A stretch of 64,000 nt of DNA from assembly GCF_002119685.1 (NCBI RefSeq), contig NZ_CP021108.1, positions 6,014,001 to 6,078,000 on the forward strand. The letters are read 5' to 3'. The stretch comes from Bordetella genomosp. 8 (lineage in GTDB: Bacteria; Pseudomonadota; Gammaproteobacteria; Burkholderiales; Burkholderiaceae_B). This document shows, in pieces, positions 17,309 to 25,785 of this stretch. Positions within the stretch are counted from its first letter, which is position 1, and every line of letters starts with the position of its first letter. A program made the translations under genes and the position numbers. The notes beneath the pieces were generated by a model. It saw only the letters and a program-made list of their open reading frames with translations, did no database searches and was not told the origin of the DNA.

Positions 17309-18267
17309 GTCCGCTCCGCCACGCGGCCGAACAGGCCCTGCGGACGCAGGGTCACGATCAGCAGGAAGAACACGAAAATGGCGGCATTCTGCAGTTGCGT
17401 CGGCAACACCAGCGCCGACAGCTGCTGCACCAGCCCGATCACCATGCCGCCCCAGAACGCGCCGGAAATGCTGCCCATGCCGCCCAGCACCACGCCGGCG
17501 TACATGATGATGACGAACTCCAGGCCGACGAAGGGATGAAACGGAAAATTGGTGGCCAGCAGGCCGCCCGATAGCGCCGTGACGCAGGTCCCCAGCGCGA
17601 AGGCGACGCGATAGGCGCGATTGACGTCTATCCCCATGTACGAAGCTGCCACCGGATTGTCCGCCGCGGCGCGCAGGGACTTGCCCAGCCGCGTCCGGTT
17701 GACCAGCGCGATCAGCAGCAGGATGGTGCCCACGGAAATCAGCGCCGCGATCCCGCGTCCCTTGTTGACGAAGATACTGACGAAGTCGCCCCACAGCGGG
17801 CCGATCTCCCAGGCGCTGCTGGATACCGACGTGCGTATCGACACCAGTTGCGGGCCGAAGAGCATCATGCCGCCGTTCTGCAGGATCAGCGCGATTCCCA
17901 GGGTCAGGATCAGCTGCGCGTAATGGCCTTCGCCTTCCAGCGCGGCGGTGCGCCCGCCGGTGACCCGCGAAATCAGCAGCCGATGCGCAAGGTAGCCCAC
18001 CGCGAACATGACCGGGATCGTCAACAGGATGGACAGGTAGGCGCCCAGCGCCGATCCGGCCAGCACGTGCGCGCCCAGCGCGATGAAGAAGAAGTAGGCC
18101 ACGTACATGCCCAGCATCATGAAATCGCCCTGGGCGAAATTGATGACGCGCATGATGCCGAAGATCATGGCCAGGCCCACGCACATCAAGCCGTACAACG
18201 CGCCCACCAGCACGCCGGCCGCCAACGCCTGGAGAAAGGCCTCCAGCTGTATCTGCAATTCCGTCAT
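17305..18267 (-). CDS. livH: ABC transporter permease, LivH type
   Basis: 320 residues, mostly membrane helices. The first has GVLVGALYGLMCVGLAMIFG followed by RVINFAQGDFMMLGMY, the LivH hallmark; LGGMGSISGAFWGGM is near the end. The start at 18267 has GGGAG five bases upstream. It pairs with the LivM half of the next gene to form the translocation path in the inner membrane. It lies 39 bases after the SDR stop, so the SDR and transporter genes are probably one operon. Confidence 0.93.
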   Translation of the reverse strand: MTELQIQLEAFLQALAAGVLVGALYGLMCVGLAMIFGIMRVINFAQGDFMMLGMYVAYFFFIALGAHVLAGSALGAYLSILLTIPVMFAVGYLAHRLLISRVTGGRTAALEGEGHYAQLILTLGIALILQNGGMMLFGPQLVSIRTSVSSSAWEIGPLWGDFVSIFVNKGRGIAALISVGTILLLIALVNRTRLGKSLRAAADNPVAASYMGIDVNRAYRVAFALGTCVTALSGGLLATNFPFHPFVGLEFVIIMYAGVVLGGMGSISGAFWGGMVIGLVQQLSALVLPTQLQNAAIFVFFLLIVTLRPQGLFGRVAERT

Positions 18268-18306
18268 CGCGTCTCCCTGGCGCAACGCAGGTTTCACCGA
18301 CCTGTA

Positions 18307-19050
18307 TCAGTAGCCGCTGATCGTCAGCGCGCCATCCACCTTCAGGGTTACGCCGGCCACCGTGGCGCTTTCCTCCGAAGCCAGGAATACCGCGGCCGCG
18401 GCGATCTCCTGGCCGGTGGGCAGCCGCTTGAGCGGCGTCTTCTCCCGCCGGGTTTCCCAACCCTGCGCATCGATGACCGAACTGGCGCCCGGCGTGACGA
18501 CCGGACCGGGGGCCAGCGCATTGACCCGAATGCCATGAACGCCCAGCTCCACCGCCTGCTGGCGCGTGAGCGTGTCCAGCGCGCCCTTGATGGAGCTGTA
18601 CACGGCGGCATGCTTGATGGCGATGGAGACCGCCACCGAAGACAGGTTGATCACGGCGCCGCCGCCCCGGGCGATGAGATGCGGTGTCGCGGCCTGCAGG
18701 CTCCAGAAGGCGCCCTTCAGGCCGACGTCCAGCATCCTGTCGACGATGTCTTCCGGCATATCGACCAGCAGTCCGTAATGGAAATAGGCGGCGTTGTTCA
18801 CCAGCACGTCCAGCCCGCCCTGGCGCGCCGCGTATCCCCCTATGGCGTCCAGCACCGCGGCGCGATCCGCCACGTTGCACACCAGCGCCTCGGCGTTCGG
18901 CGTTTCCGCCACGGCCTGCGCCAGTAGATCGGCGTTGTAGTCCAGCATGCCGACACGGGCGCCCTCGTGCGCGTAGGCCTGCGATATCGCTCTGCCTATG
19001 CCCCCCGCCGCTCCCGTGACGACCGCGACCTTGCCCTGCAGTCTTCCCAT
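18307..19050 (-). CDS. SDR-family oxidoreductase
   Basis: 247 residues, classical SDR. TGAAGGIG at 12-19 binds the nucleotide; Asp37 after the second strand suggests NAD(H) preference. NNA is at 85-87 and YSSIK gives Tyr151 and Lys155, with Ser138 in NLSS. The helix-4 Asn of the catalytic tetrad, normally in the sequence NLKG, is Gly110 here (VGLKG). It oxidises or reduces an alcohol or ketone, probably in the pathway of the transported compound, as it leads the liv-type operon. Confidence 0.9.
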   Translation of the reverse strand: MGRLQGKVAVVTGAAGGIGRAISQAYAHEGARVGMLDYNADLLAQAVAETPNAEALVCNVADRAAVLDAIGGYAARQGGLDVLVNNAAYFHYGLLVDMPEDIVDRMLDVGLKGAFWSLQAATPHLIARGGGAVINLSSVAVSIAIKHAAVYSSIKGALDTLTRQQAVELGVHGIRVNALAPGPVVTPGASSVIDAQGWETRREKTPLKRLPTGQEIAAAAVFLASEESATVAGVTLKVDGALTISGY

Positions 19051-19092
19051 GTCCGCTCCATTGCCTTCGGTGCTGCCGGCGTGTAGTTATCG

Positions 19093-19115
19093 TATTAGAG
19101 GATGATTGTATTATT
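19093..19115 (-). promoter_or_regulatory. Copy of the shared catabolic promoter element before the SDR/liv operon
   Basis: Read on the minus strand, this stretch matches the element at 7972-7994 at 17 of 23 bases, including an 11-base identical core ATAATACAATC. It lies 43 bases upstream of the SDR start and has the same orientation relative to its gene as the two copies before the Bug gene. It could be a regulator site or simply a similar -10 region; see findings. The remainder of the 236-bp gap to 19286 shows nothing else clear. Confidence 0.5.
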
Positions 19116-19286
19116 GCATTCTCGTTTTCACAATGGTTGAGCGAGGCCGGGTTCGCCCGCCGATCGAAGGGACGAGAAAGCCGCCTGAAAGGAGGGTGGG
19201 CGCGTCGGATATCTACACCTGGCCAACGCCCGCTCTGCTCTAATTGCTGCCGTTTCGTGACACGTCGCATACACCGGGCAGGCAGC

Positions 19287-20810
19287 ATGCATCCCACCGC
19301 ACCATCCCCATCCCGCCAGAAGGCCTTCATCGCGGCCTCCCTGCTGTACGGCCTCGCCATGTATCCCATCCTGCACGCCGATCGCTTCTACATCGACGAC
19401 CTTGGACGCGCGCGCTCCGGCTACCTGGGCTGGACCACCGACGGCCGCCCGCTGTCCAACCTGGTGGTGGAGACCCTGAACCTGGGCGCCCCCATCTCCG
19501 ATCTGTCCCCCCTGCCCCAATTGCTGGCCGTGCTGCTGCTGGCCTGGTTGGCCGTCACCCTGGCGCGGAAGTTCGCCATACCCGGCACCTGGCGCGCACC
19601 GCTGATACTGGCGCCCCTGGTCATCAATCCCTTTTTCCTGGAGAACCTGTCGTACAAGTTCGACGTCCTGCCGATGACGCTGGCCACCGTGCTGGCGGGG
19701 ATCGCGGTCACGGCCATCGCGCCGGCCCCGCGCCGCGTGGTGTTGGGCGCGCTGGCCTTGCTGGCGACGCTATGCCTGTATCAGCCGGCCCTGAACGTCT
19801 TCCTGGTGTTCACGATCGCGGAATTCGTCATGGGACAGCGCGACCTGCTGCCCCCGCGCCGCCTGGCCGGCGCCCTGGCGGCACGCGCCGCGCAACTCCT
19901 ATTGGCACTGGTCGCCTACAAGGGCGTGATCGCGGTCACCGTGAACGGCCACTACGCGACCGCACACGGCGCCATCGCGCCGATGGGCGCGCTGCCGGCC
20001 ACCGTCTGGCACAACTTGCTGTCCTTCTGGCGTTACGTGACGGGCCTGCTGCCTGGGCTCTGGTCCAAGCCGCTGCTGGTCTGTATCGCGGCCGGCGCGC
20101 TGGCCAGCGTGTACTGGGCGTTGCGCTATCTGGTCATGGGCTGGCGCGCCGCGCCGGCGGCCACCAGGCTCGGCATGGCCGCATGCGCCGTACTGCTGCC
20201 CCCGGCGCTGGCGATCGCCGCCTGGGGACCCATGCTGGCGCTGGAGCTGCCGGTGTACGCGCCGCGCGTGGCCATCGGTTTCGGCGCGCTGGGCGCGGCC
20301 AGCCTGCTGTTCGCCTGGGCCGCCATGCAGCGCGTGCGTGTCAAGCCGTCCTGGCAGGTCGCGGCGCTGGCGGTGCCCGTCTACGGACTGTTCACCTTCT
20401 GCTTCGTCTACGGCAATTCGCTCAAGCTGCAAAAGGATTATGAAAACCGCGTGGCGGCGCAGATCGCCACGGACCTGAGCCGCATCGCCGCCGGACACGC
20501 CATTGCCGCCTACACGTTGGAGGGCAGCCTGGGCCACGCCGTGGTGGTGCGGCACACCCTGCGCAAATACCCGTTGATCGGCGCCCTGGTGCCCGTGCAC
20601 CTGACCGAAGGATGGGGCTGGGCCTATGAGGAACTGCAGCACTTCGGCGTGGACCTGCCCTACCGCCTGACCGCGCCGCAAATGCCGCGCGTAGTCCCGG
20701 GTACGACTGCGGCGCCGGGCGCGGGCGGACCCGCGGTCGCCGTGGCGCGCGACTATCGCATCTACCTGGAAGGGGACATGGCCGTCGTCGCCTTTCTGCC
20801 TTCCTCCTGA
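19287..20810 (+). CDS. GtrII-like membrane glucosyltransferase
   Basis: 507 residues with about ten hydrophobic helices. The first loop contains ADRFYIDDLGRARSGYLGW and DGRPLSNLV, with the paired acidic residues (DD) expected after helix 1 in the glucosyl transferase GtrII family (O-antigen glucosylation). Family members transfer glucose from polyprenyl-phosphate glucose to surface polysaccharide in the periplasm. The start at 19287 is preferred over a TTG at 19137 that adds 50 mostly polar residues. No gtrA or gtrB gene is adjacent, so the donor-making partners must be elsewhere. Confidence 0.78.
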   Translation: MHPTAPSPSRQKAFIAASLLYGLAMYPILHADRFYIDDLGRARSGYLGWTTDGRPLSNLVVETLNLGAPISDLSPLPQLLAVLLLAWLAVTLARKFAIPGTWRAPLILAPLVINPFFLENLSYKFDVLPMTLATVLAGIAVTAIAPAPRRVVLGALALLATLCLYQPALNVFLVFTIAEFVMGQRDLLPPRRLAGALAARAAQLLLALVAYKGVIAVTVNGHYATAHGAIAPMGALPATVWHNLLSFWRYVTGLLPGLWSKPLLVCIAAGALASVYWALRYLVMGWRAAPAATRLGMAACAVLLPPALAIAAWGPMLALELPVYAPRVAIGFGALGAASLLFAWAAMQRVRVKPSWQVAALAVPVYGLFTFCFVYGNSLKLQKDYENRVAAQIATDLSRIAAGHAIAAYTLEGSLGHAVVVRHTLRKYPLIGALVPVHLTEGWGWAYEELQHFGVDLPYRLTAPQMPRVVPGTTAAPGAGGPAVAVARDYRIYLEGDMAVVAFLPSS

Positions 20811-20877
20811 ATCACGCGCGTCGCGATTCGAGGCATCAACGCATTCGTGCGTGCCTTCAAGGGCAACAGCCGCCGCT

Positions 20878-21306
20878 TCAACGCACCGGCACGAATCCGG
20901 GCGTCTTCAGGGCCGGCAGCGCGGCCACCGCGACGCGTATCGCCGTCCCGCCCTGATCCAGCACCACCCCCGCCGATTCGACTTTCGCCAGCGTCACCCC
21001 ATCGGCGATCGCCTGTCCCACGCGATAGGCGCGTGGCGCCGCGCCATCGATGGCCAGGATCGCGGCCCCTCGATCGCCCGCCGAGATCAGGCCCAGCACG
21101 GTCACCTTGACCGGCGCCGCCGACGTTCCGAACCAGCGCGCGAGTGCCGTGGTGTCTCCCGCCGCCCGCGCCCGCGGCACCAGCAGCGGCGGCAGGTTGG
21201 ACGTGCGCGGCGCCAGCAGGATCGCGCCCCAGGTACCCACGCCCGCGGCCAGGACCAGCATGGCGGCGCCCCGGGCCAGCCGGGCGGAATCGAAGCGTTG
21301 TGGCAT
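20878..21306 (-). CDS. gspC: Type II secretion system protein C (short form)
   Basis: 142 residues. One membrane anchor (LARGAAMLVLAAGVGTWGAIL), then a periplasmic homology region: VKVTVLGLISAGDRGAAILAID and APRAYRVGQAIADGVTLAKV, the pattern of GspC/XcpP. There is no PDZ or coiled-coil C-terminal domain, as in short GspC proteins. GspC links the inner-membrane platform to the secretin. The start codon is uncertain: 21306 gives a compact N-terminus, but an in-frame start about 15 codons upstream is possible. It is inverted relative to the rest of the gsp cluster, which begins 157 bases away. Confidence 0.8.
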   Translation of the reverse strand: MPQRFDSARLARGAAMLVLAAGVGTWGAILLAPRTSNLPPLLVPRARAAGDTTALARWFGTSAAPVKVTVLGLISAGDRGAAILAIDGAAPRAYRVGQAIADGVTLAKVESAGVVLDQGGTAIRVAVAALPALKTPGFVPVR

Positions 21307-21344
21307 GGAAACGTTTACAAGGCCGACCTTGCGTCGACATATGG

Positions 21345-21407
21345 CTGTCATTAGGACCGTAGATGATAGGTCCCGCATATGACAGATCACCTCAATTGTT
21401 GTGACAG
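21345..21407. promoter_or_regulatory. Divergent gspC/gspG promoter region with three TGACAG hexamers
   Basis: TGACAG occurs at 21380-21385 and 21402-21407 on the plus strand, 22 bases (two helical turns) apart, and once inverted at 21345-21350. Eight-base inverted arms GGCTGTCA / TGACAGCC lie at 21343-21350 and 21402-21409. The arrangement suggests a regulator acting on both directions; none is identified. Confidence 0.4.
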
Positions 21408-21462
21408 CCAGACGCAAGGCAAGCAGCGTCCCGGCCAGCGCGCAACGCGTCGGCGAGCGACG

Positions 21463-21948
21463 ATGAACCCCATGAAACCTTGCGCCCACGGTATTCCCGC
21501 GCCTCGGACCCGCCGTCCCGCGCCCCGCAGCCACCCTACGCGACAACGCGGCTTCTCGCTTATCGAGATCATGGTCGTGGTGGTCATCATGGGGATCCTG
21601 GCCGGGCTCGTCGTGCCGAATCTTCTGAGACGTCCCGACCAGGCGCGCGTCGTCGCCGCGCGGCAGGATATCTCCAGTATCTACCAGGCCCTGAAACTGT
21701 ATCGCCTGGACAATGGCCACTATCCCAGCGCGCAGCAGGGCCTGCAGGCCTTGGTGCAGCAGCCGGCCGACGAAAAGCTGTCAGGCTGGCACAGCTATCT
21801 CGATCGTTTGCCCAACGATCCCTGGGGCCATCCTTATCAATACCTGAACCCCGGCGTCAAAGGCGAGATCGACGTGTTTTCCCTGGGCGCCGACAACAAG
21901 CCCGGCGGCGAAGACAGCGATGCGGATATCGGATCCTGGAGCCTTTGA
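21463..21948 (+). CDS. gspG: Type II secretion major pseudopilin
   Basis: 161 residues. A type IV prepilin cleavage site RQRG/FSLIEIMVVV follows an unusually long, Arg/Pro-rich leader of 30 residues. After the hydrophobic helix come the GspG features LKLYRLDNGHYPSAQQGLQALV and NDPWGHPYQYLNPG with the acidic calcium-site tail DNKPGGEDSDADIGSW. GspG forms the bulk of the periplasmic pseudopilus that pushes substrates through the secretin. The prepilin peptidase (GspO/PilD) is not in this window. It overlaps the next gene by 29 bases. Confidence 0.94.
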   Translation: MNPMKPCAHGIPAPRTRRPAPRSHPTRQRGFSLIEIMVVVVIMGILAGLVVPNLLRRPDQARVVAARQDISSIYQALKLYRLDNGHYPSAQQGLQALVQQPADEKLSGWHSYLDRLPNDPWGHPYQYLNPGVKGEIDVFSLGADNKPGGEDSDADIGSWSL

Positions 21949-22549
21949 CCGCCGCGCGGCGCGCGCGCCAGCCCAGCCACGTCGATGCCAGGCCGGTTTC
22001 AGCCTGATCGAAATGCTGGTGGTCGTCGCGATCATCGCGATCATGACCGCGGGCATCAGCCTGGCGATGCCGCGCCGTGGCGACCAGCCACTGGCGCGCG
22101 ACGCCCGCCGGCTGGAGCTGCTGTTCGCGCAGGCCCAGACGGAAGCCCGCGCGGGCGGCCGCGCCATCATCTGGCGCGCCGACGAGAACGGCTACCGCTT
22201 CACGCGGCGCGCCGCCTGGCAGCCCGGCGATGCACGCGGAGTCGCACCCGCCTCGGTCACCGAGGCGCCTCGGTCCGATGATTTCCGGCAGGACGAATCG
22301 TTGCGCCCACGGCAATGGGAAGCCGGCCACGTCCGCGTGCAGGTCTACAACGACGGCCGGCCCGCGGGCGGCGCCGCGAGCGGGGCGGAAGGGACGGACG
22401 GGACGGGTGCCTTCGCAGCGAGCGCCCACGCCACCGCCGTCTTCGCGCCCGAGTGGATATCGCCGCCCATGCGCGTCGAACTCAGCGATGACTTCCGGCG
22501 CATCGACATCGTGCGTGACGCCGCCGGCCGTTATGCGACGCACCCATGA
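21920..22549 (+). CDS. gspH: Type II secretion minor pseudopilin H
   Basis: 209 residues. The cleavage site is CQAG/FSLIEMLVVVAIIAIM after a 26-residue leader. The globular part has LARDARRLELLFAQAQTEAR and WRADENGYRF, as in GspH/FimT-type proteins. A Gly/Ala-rich, low-complexity insert sits at about residues 150-165 (AGGAASGAEGTDGTGAFAAS). GspH is thought to join GspG to the pseudopilus tip. The start lies inside the end of gspG; the stop overlaps the gspI start (ATGA). Confidence 0.88.
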   Translation: MRISDPGAFDRRAARAPAQPRRCQAGFSLIEMLVVVAIIAIMTAGISLAMPRRGDQPLARDARRLELLFAQAQTEARAGGRAIIWRADENGYRFTRRAAWQPGDARGVAPASVTEAPRSDDFRQDESLRPRQWEAGHVRVQVYNDGRPAGGAASGAEGTDGTGAFAASAHATAVFAPEWISPPMRVELSDDFRRIDIVRDAAGRYATHP

Positions 22550-22917
22550 ACCACCGCGATCGACAACAAGGCTTTTCGCTGCTGGAAGTCCTGGTGGCGC
22601 TGGTCATCATCGCGATCGCGCTGGGCGCCTGCGTGCGTGCGGCGGGGCAGATGGCGGCCGGCCAGGCCGCCGTGCGCGAGCGCGCGCTGGCGCTGGTGTC
22701 GGCGGAAAACACGCTGGCCGAACTGCGCGCCCAACGCCTCTATCCGCCGCTGGGGCGCCGCAGCCTACCCTGTCCGCAGGGGCCGCTGGCGCTCACCTGC
22801 GACCTTTCCATCGAATCGACGTCCAATCGCGGCTTTCGCCAGGCCACCGTGCGGGTGATGGATGCCGACAAGCGCCTGCTGTCCGAACTGCGCGGGCTGG
22901 CGGCCGCGCAGCCATGA
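22546..22917 (+). CDS. gspI: Type II secretion minor pseudopilin I
   Basis: 123 residues, normal for GspI. A short 9-residue leader ends QQG/FSLLEVLVALVIIAIALGA. The mature part has VSAENTLAELR, the GspI pattern. It forms the pseudopilus tip with GspJ and GspK. Both ends are ATGA-coupled to gspH and gspJ. Its leader is the only short one among the pseudopilins of this cluster. Confidence 0.92.
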   Translation: MNHRDRQQGFSLLEVLVALVIIAIALGACVRAAGQMAAGQAAVRERALALVSAENTLAELRAQRLYPPLGRRSLPCPQGPLALTCDLSIESTSNRGFRQATVRVMDADKRLLSELRGLAAAQP

Positions 22918-23642
22918 AGAACCGCATGGCGTCACCGGCAATTCGCATACACGCTTCGGCGCAGGTGTCGCCCGGGTCGCAGCCGACGCGCGCGCGGCGC
23001 GCCGCATCGGCCCCGTCCGCGTCGGCCCCGTCCGTATCGAGCCCGGCACGACAGCGTGGCTTCACGCTGATCGAAGTACTGGTCGCGGTCGCGTTGATGG
23101 CCATCGTCAGCGTGATGTCCTGGCGGGGCCTGGACAGCGTGGTCCGCGCGCGCAACCACATGCAGCGCGAAGCCGACCGCGACGAGGCCTTGCTGCGCGT
23201 ACTGGGACAGCTGCAACAGGACGTCCGCATGCGGGCGCCCGATTCCGTCCTGAACGGCGGCATTGGCGATGCGACCGCCGGCCAGGCGCTGCCCGCTGCC
23301 ATCAGCATGCCGGCCAGCGCGCAGGAGGTGGATATCGTCCGCGGTCCGGCGCCGGCGGGACGCTGGCAACGCGTGCGCTGGTGGCGAGAAGGCGATACCT
23401 TGCGGCGTGCCAGCGGAGCCGGTGGCGACAGCTTCCCGCTGCCCGGGCCCGATGCCGGCGCGGACGTGCTGGACGGCGTGCTCGGCTTCGGCGTGGAAGC
23501 CTGGATACCCGGACGCGGGTGGATCGCCTTGCCCGCCGGCCAATCGAGCGCGGCCGCCACCGGGCTGGCCTTCGTGCTGCGACTCGCCGGCGCGGCACCT
23601 GGCACCACGCAGACCTATCGCCGCGTGGTGGCCCTGCCATGA
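22914..23642 (+). CDS. gspJ: Type II secretion minor pseudopilin J
   Basis: 242 residues. The cleavage site RQRG/FTLIEVLVAVALMA follows a 49-residue leader, far longer than usual. The leader contains a duplicated 15-bp unit (23007-23036) encoding SAPSA-type repeats. The mature domain has MSWRGLDSVVRARNHMQREAD, then LGQLQQDVRMR, as in GspJ. It is a tip pseudopilin. The start is fixed by the ATGA overlap with gspI; a GTG 17 codons further in would still leave a 32-residue leader. Confidence 0.9.
   Translation: MKNRMASPAIRIHASAQVSPGSQPTRARRAASAPSASAPSVSSPARQRGFTLIEVLVAVALMAIVSVMSWRGLDSVVRARNHMQREADRDEALLRVLGQLQQDVRMRAPDSVLNGGIGDATAGQALPAAISMPASAQEVDIVRGPAPAGRWQRVRWWREGDTLRRASGAGGDSFPLPGPDAGADVLDGVLGFGVEAWIPGRGWIALPAGQSSAAATGLAFVLRLAGAAPGTTQTYRRVVALP
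23007..23036 (+). repeat. 15-bp tandem duplication inside the gspJ leader
   Basis: TCGGCCCCGTCCGCG at 23007-23021 is followed by a copy differing only in the last base positions at 23022-23036. It keeps the reading frame and lengthens the leader peptide. Confidence 0.7.
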
Positions 23643-24733
23643 AGTCCAGGTCACACAGGCCCAGGTCACGCAGGCCCACATCGCGCAAGCCCACGTCACG
23701 CGGCGGGCAGCAAGGCATGGCCGTGATCGCCGCGCTGCTGGTGGTCGCCGCCGCCGCAATCATCGCCACCACCATGCTGGATGGCCAGACCACGTACACG
23801 CGCATCCTGCAGAGCGAGAAAGCCCGCGTACAGGCGCACTGGCTGCTGATGGGCGGCATGGACTGGGCCCGGCTCATCCTGCAGGCCGACGGCAGGCGCA
23901 GCCCGGCGACACGCCCGGACCAGTTATGGGCCACGCCCATCGTCGACCTGCGCGTCGATGCGGACGATCAGCCGGGCGATCAGGCAGCCAATCAGGCCGA
24001 CGCCGCCCTGTTCTCCGGGCGCGTCGACGATGAACAGGCCAAGTACAACCTGTGGAACCTGGCGCGCGCGGGACGGGTGGACCCGCGCCAGCTCGCGGTG
24101 CTCGAACGCCTGCTACAGGCCCTGGACCTGCCACCCGCCGCCGCGCCCTTGATCGCGCGTCGCATCGCGCTGAGCCAGGCCTTGCCCGAGGGCGCCGATG
24201 GCGCGGACGGCGCAGATGGTGGAGGCGGTGGAAGTGATGGCAACCGCGGAACCGGTGGCATCAATGGCAACGGCGGCACCCGCCGCGCGTCGACCGCGGG
24301 CGTCGCCGGTTCCCAGAAATCGCCCGGCCTGCAATCCCTGGACGACCTGCTTGGCGTCGCCAGGCTGGACCGGCAGGCCCTCGATCGCCTGCGTTGCTGC
24401 GTCACCATCCTGCCCGCGCGCACCGCGGTCAACGTCAACACCGCGCCGGCCGAAGTGCTACATGCCCTGATCGGACCGCTGTCGCTGGGCCACGCCATGG
24501 CCCTGGTGGCGGACCGCGAACGCGGCCGCTACTTCAATGACGAAGCGGACTTCGTCAATCGGCTCGCGGACCCCGACATCAAGCTGGATGACGACAGCGT
24601 GGACATCGGCAGCCAGTGGTTCGGCGTGACCGGCGCCGTGCGCCTGGGCAGCGCCACGGTCGCCATGCGCGCGCTGCTGCGCCGTGATGAAAGCCTATCC
24701 ACCCATGTCGTCTGGATAAGGGAAGCGAATTGA
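23639..24733 (+). CDS. gspK: Type II secretion minor pseudopilin K
   Basis: 364 residues, the largest pseudopilin as expected. A 26-residue basic leader ends GQQG/MAVIAALLVVAAAAI; position 5 after the cleavage site is Ala, not Glu, which is the rule for GspK. The body has DDEQAKYNLWNLARAG, LQSLDDLLGV and VNVNTAPAEVLHAL. A Gly/Asp-rich insert (about 24188-24285) interrupts the domain. GspK caps the pseudopilus. The leader is built from 15-bp tandem repeats. ATGA coupling to gspJ; its stop overlaps the TTG start of gspL. Confidence 0.92.
   Translation: MKSRSHRPRSRRPTSRKPTSRGGQQGMAVIAALLVVAAAAIIATTMLDGQTTYTRILQSEKARVQAHWLLMGGMDWARLILQADGRRSPATRPDQLWATPIVDLRVDADDQPGDQAANQADAALFSGRVDDEQAKYNLWNLARAGRVDPRQLAVLERLLQALDLPPAAAPLIARRIALSQALPEGADGADGADGGGGGSDGNRGTGGINGNGGTRRASTAGVAGSQKSPGLQSLDDLLGVARLDRQALDRLRCCVTILPARTAVNVNTAPAEVLHALIGPLSLGHAMALVADRERGRYFNDEADFVNRLADPDIKLDDDSVDIGSQWFGVTGAVRLGSATVAMRALLRRDESLSTHVVWIREAN
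23646..23705 (+). repeat. Four 15-bp tandem repeats in the gspK leader
   Basis: Units at 23646, 23661, 23676 and 23691 follow CCAGGTCACGCAGGC with increasing divergence. They encode a five-residue motif (RSHRP, RSRRP, TSRKP, TSRGG) in the positively charged leader before the pseudopilin helix. Confidence 0.8.
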
Positions 24734-25785
24734 AGACCGTCCTGCGCCTGGCCCTGCCGCCGCTGCGCACCCTGACCCCCGACACGCGCGTCGCCTTCGT
24801 CCTGCTGGACCGCGACTGCCGGCTCCTGCGCGAAGGCGAATTGCCCCTGCGCGAGATCGCCGCCGTCACGCCGGCCGCGCGTGTCGAGGCCGTGCTGCAT
24901 CCTCTGGATACCGTCGATACCTTCATCGCGCTGCCGCCGCTGCGCGGAGACCGGCTGCAGGCCGCGGCGGTCGCGCAGGTCGAACCGCTGACGCTGTCCT
25001 CGACGGACGACCTGGCCATCGCTTTCGGTCCCCGCGATGACACGGGGCGCGCACCCGTCGCCTGGACCGATCGGGCGGCGCTGGCGCGCGGCTGGGCCGC
25101 CTTGGCCGAAGCGGGTTTCGACGTGGCGGCCCTCTACCCCACGCGCGTGGCGGTCCCCGCGGCCGAGGCCGACGGGTCGACGGGCATCGCGCCGCTGGGC
25201 CTGCCCGCCGATGCGCGCTGGCGCCACGCATCGCCGGCATGGTCCCTGGCGCTGCCTGAACTGCGGCCCGCGATGCGTGGTGGACAGCGTTGGCGCGCCC
25301 CCCTGGCCTGGGGGGTGGCCGCGCTCGCGGTCTGGCTGATCGGACTGAACATCCATGCCGCGCAACTGGCCAGCGAAGGCGCCGCATTGCGGCAGATCAT
25401 GAATAGCCGCGTCGCCGAAGCATTCCCGGATCTCCCCGTGATCGTCGATCCGCTCAAGCAGGCGCAGCAACGCGTCGACGCCCTGCGCGCCGCGCGCGGC
25501 GCGGCCAGCGATGACGACTTCATGCCGCTCGCGCTCGCCGCGGCCACGCTCCTACCCGCCGGCACGCTGCAGCTGGCCGCGCTGTCCTACCAGGATGGCA
25601 TTCTGGCCATCGACGTCGATGACAACGGACGCCCGCCGCCGCCCGCCAACGGCGCGCCGCAACGCCAGGCCACCGCGATGGGCCTGGCGCTGGAAAGCAC
25701 CAAGACCGGCTGGAAACTGATGCCGGCGCGACTGGCCAGCACACGCACGGACCGGGGGCGCGGCGCACAGGAGCGCCAGCCATGA
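24730..25785 (+). CDS. gspL: Type II secretion platform protein L
   Basis: 351 residues. The cytoplasmic actin-like part (about 1-190) contains the GspL pattern HPLDTVDTFIALPPLRGDRL and VAQVEPLT; one membrane helix is at about 195-215 (LAWGVAALAVWLIGLNI); a periplasmic ferredoxin-like domain follows. It begins at TTG 24730, overlapping the gspK stop (TTGA); no ATG is nearby. GspL recruits the ATPase GspE to the inner membrane and pairs with GspM. Confidence 0.9.
   Translation: MKTVLRLALPPLRTLTPDTRVAFVLLDRDCRLLREGELPLREIAAVTPAARVEAVLHPLDTVDTFIALPPLRGDRLQAAAVAQVEPLTLSSTDDLAIAFGPRDDTGRAPVAWTDRAALARGWAALAEAGFDVAALYPTRVAVPAAEADGSTGIAPLGLPADARWRHASPAWSLALPELRPAMRGGQRWRAPLAWGVAALAVWLIGLNIHAAQLASEGAALRQIMNSRVAEAFPDLPVIVDPLKQAQQRVDALRAARGAASDDDFMPLALAAATLLPAGTLQLAALSYQDGILAIDVDDNGRPPPPANGAPQRQATAMGLALESTKTGWKLMPARLASTRTDRGRGAQERQP

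Noticed and set aside
15275..19369. A single open frame of 1364 codons on the minus strand
   Set aside because: Only its last 677 codons (from 17308) make sense, as LivM-LivG. The upstream part is out of frame with livH and the SDR gene and is a high-GC artefact.
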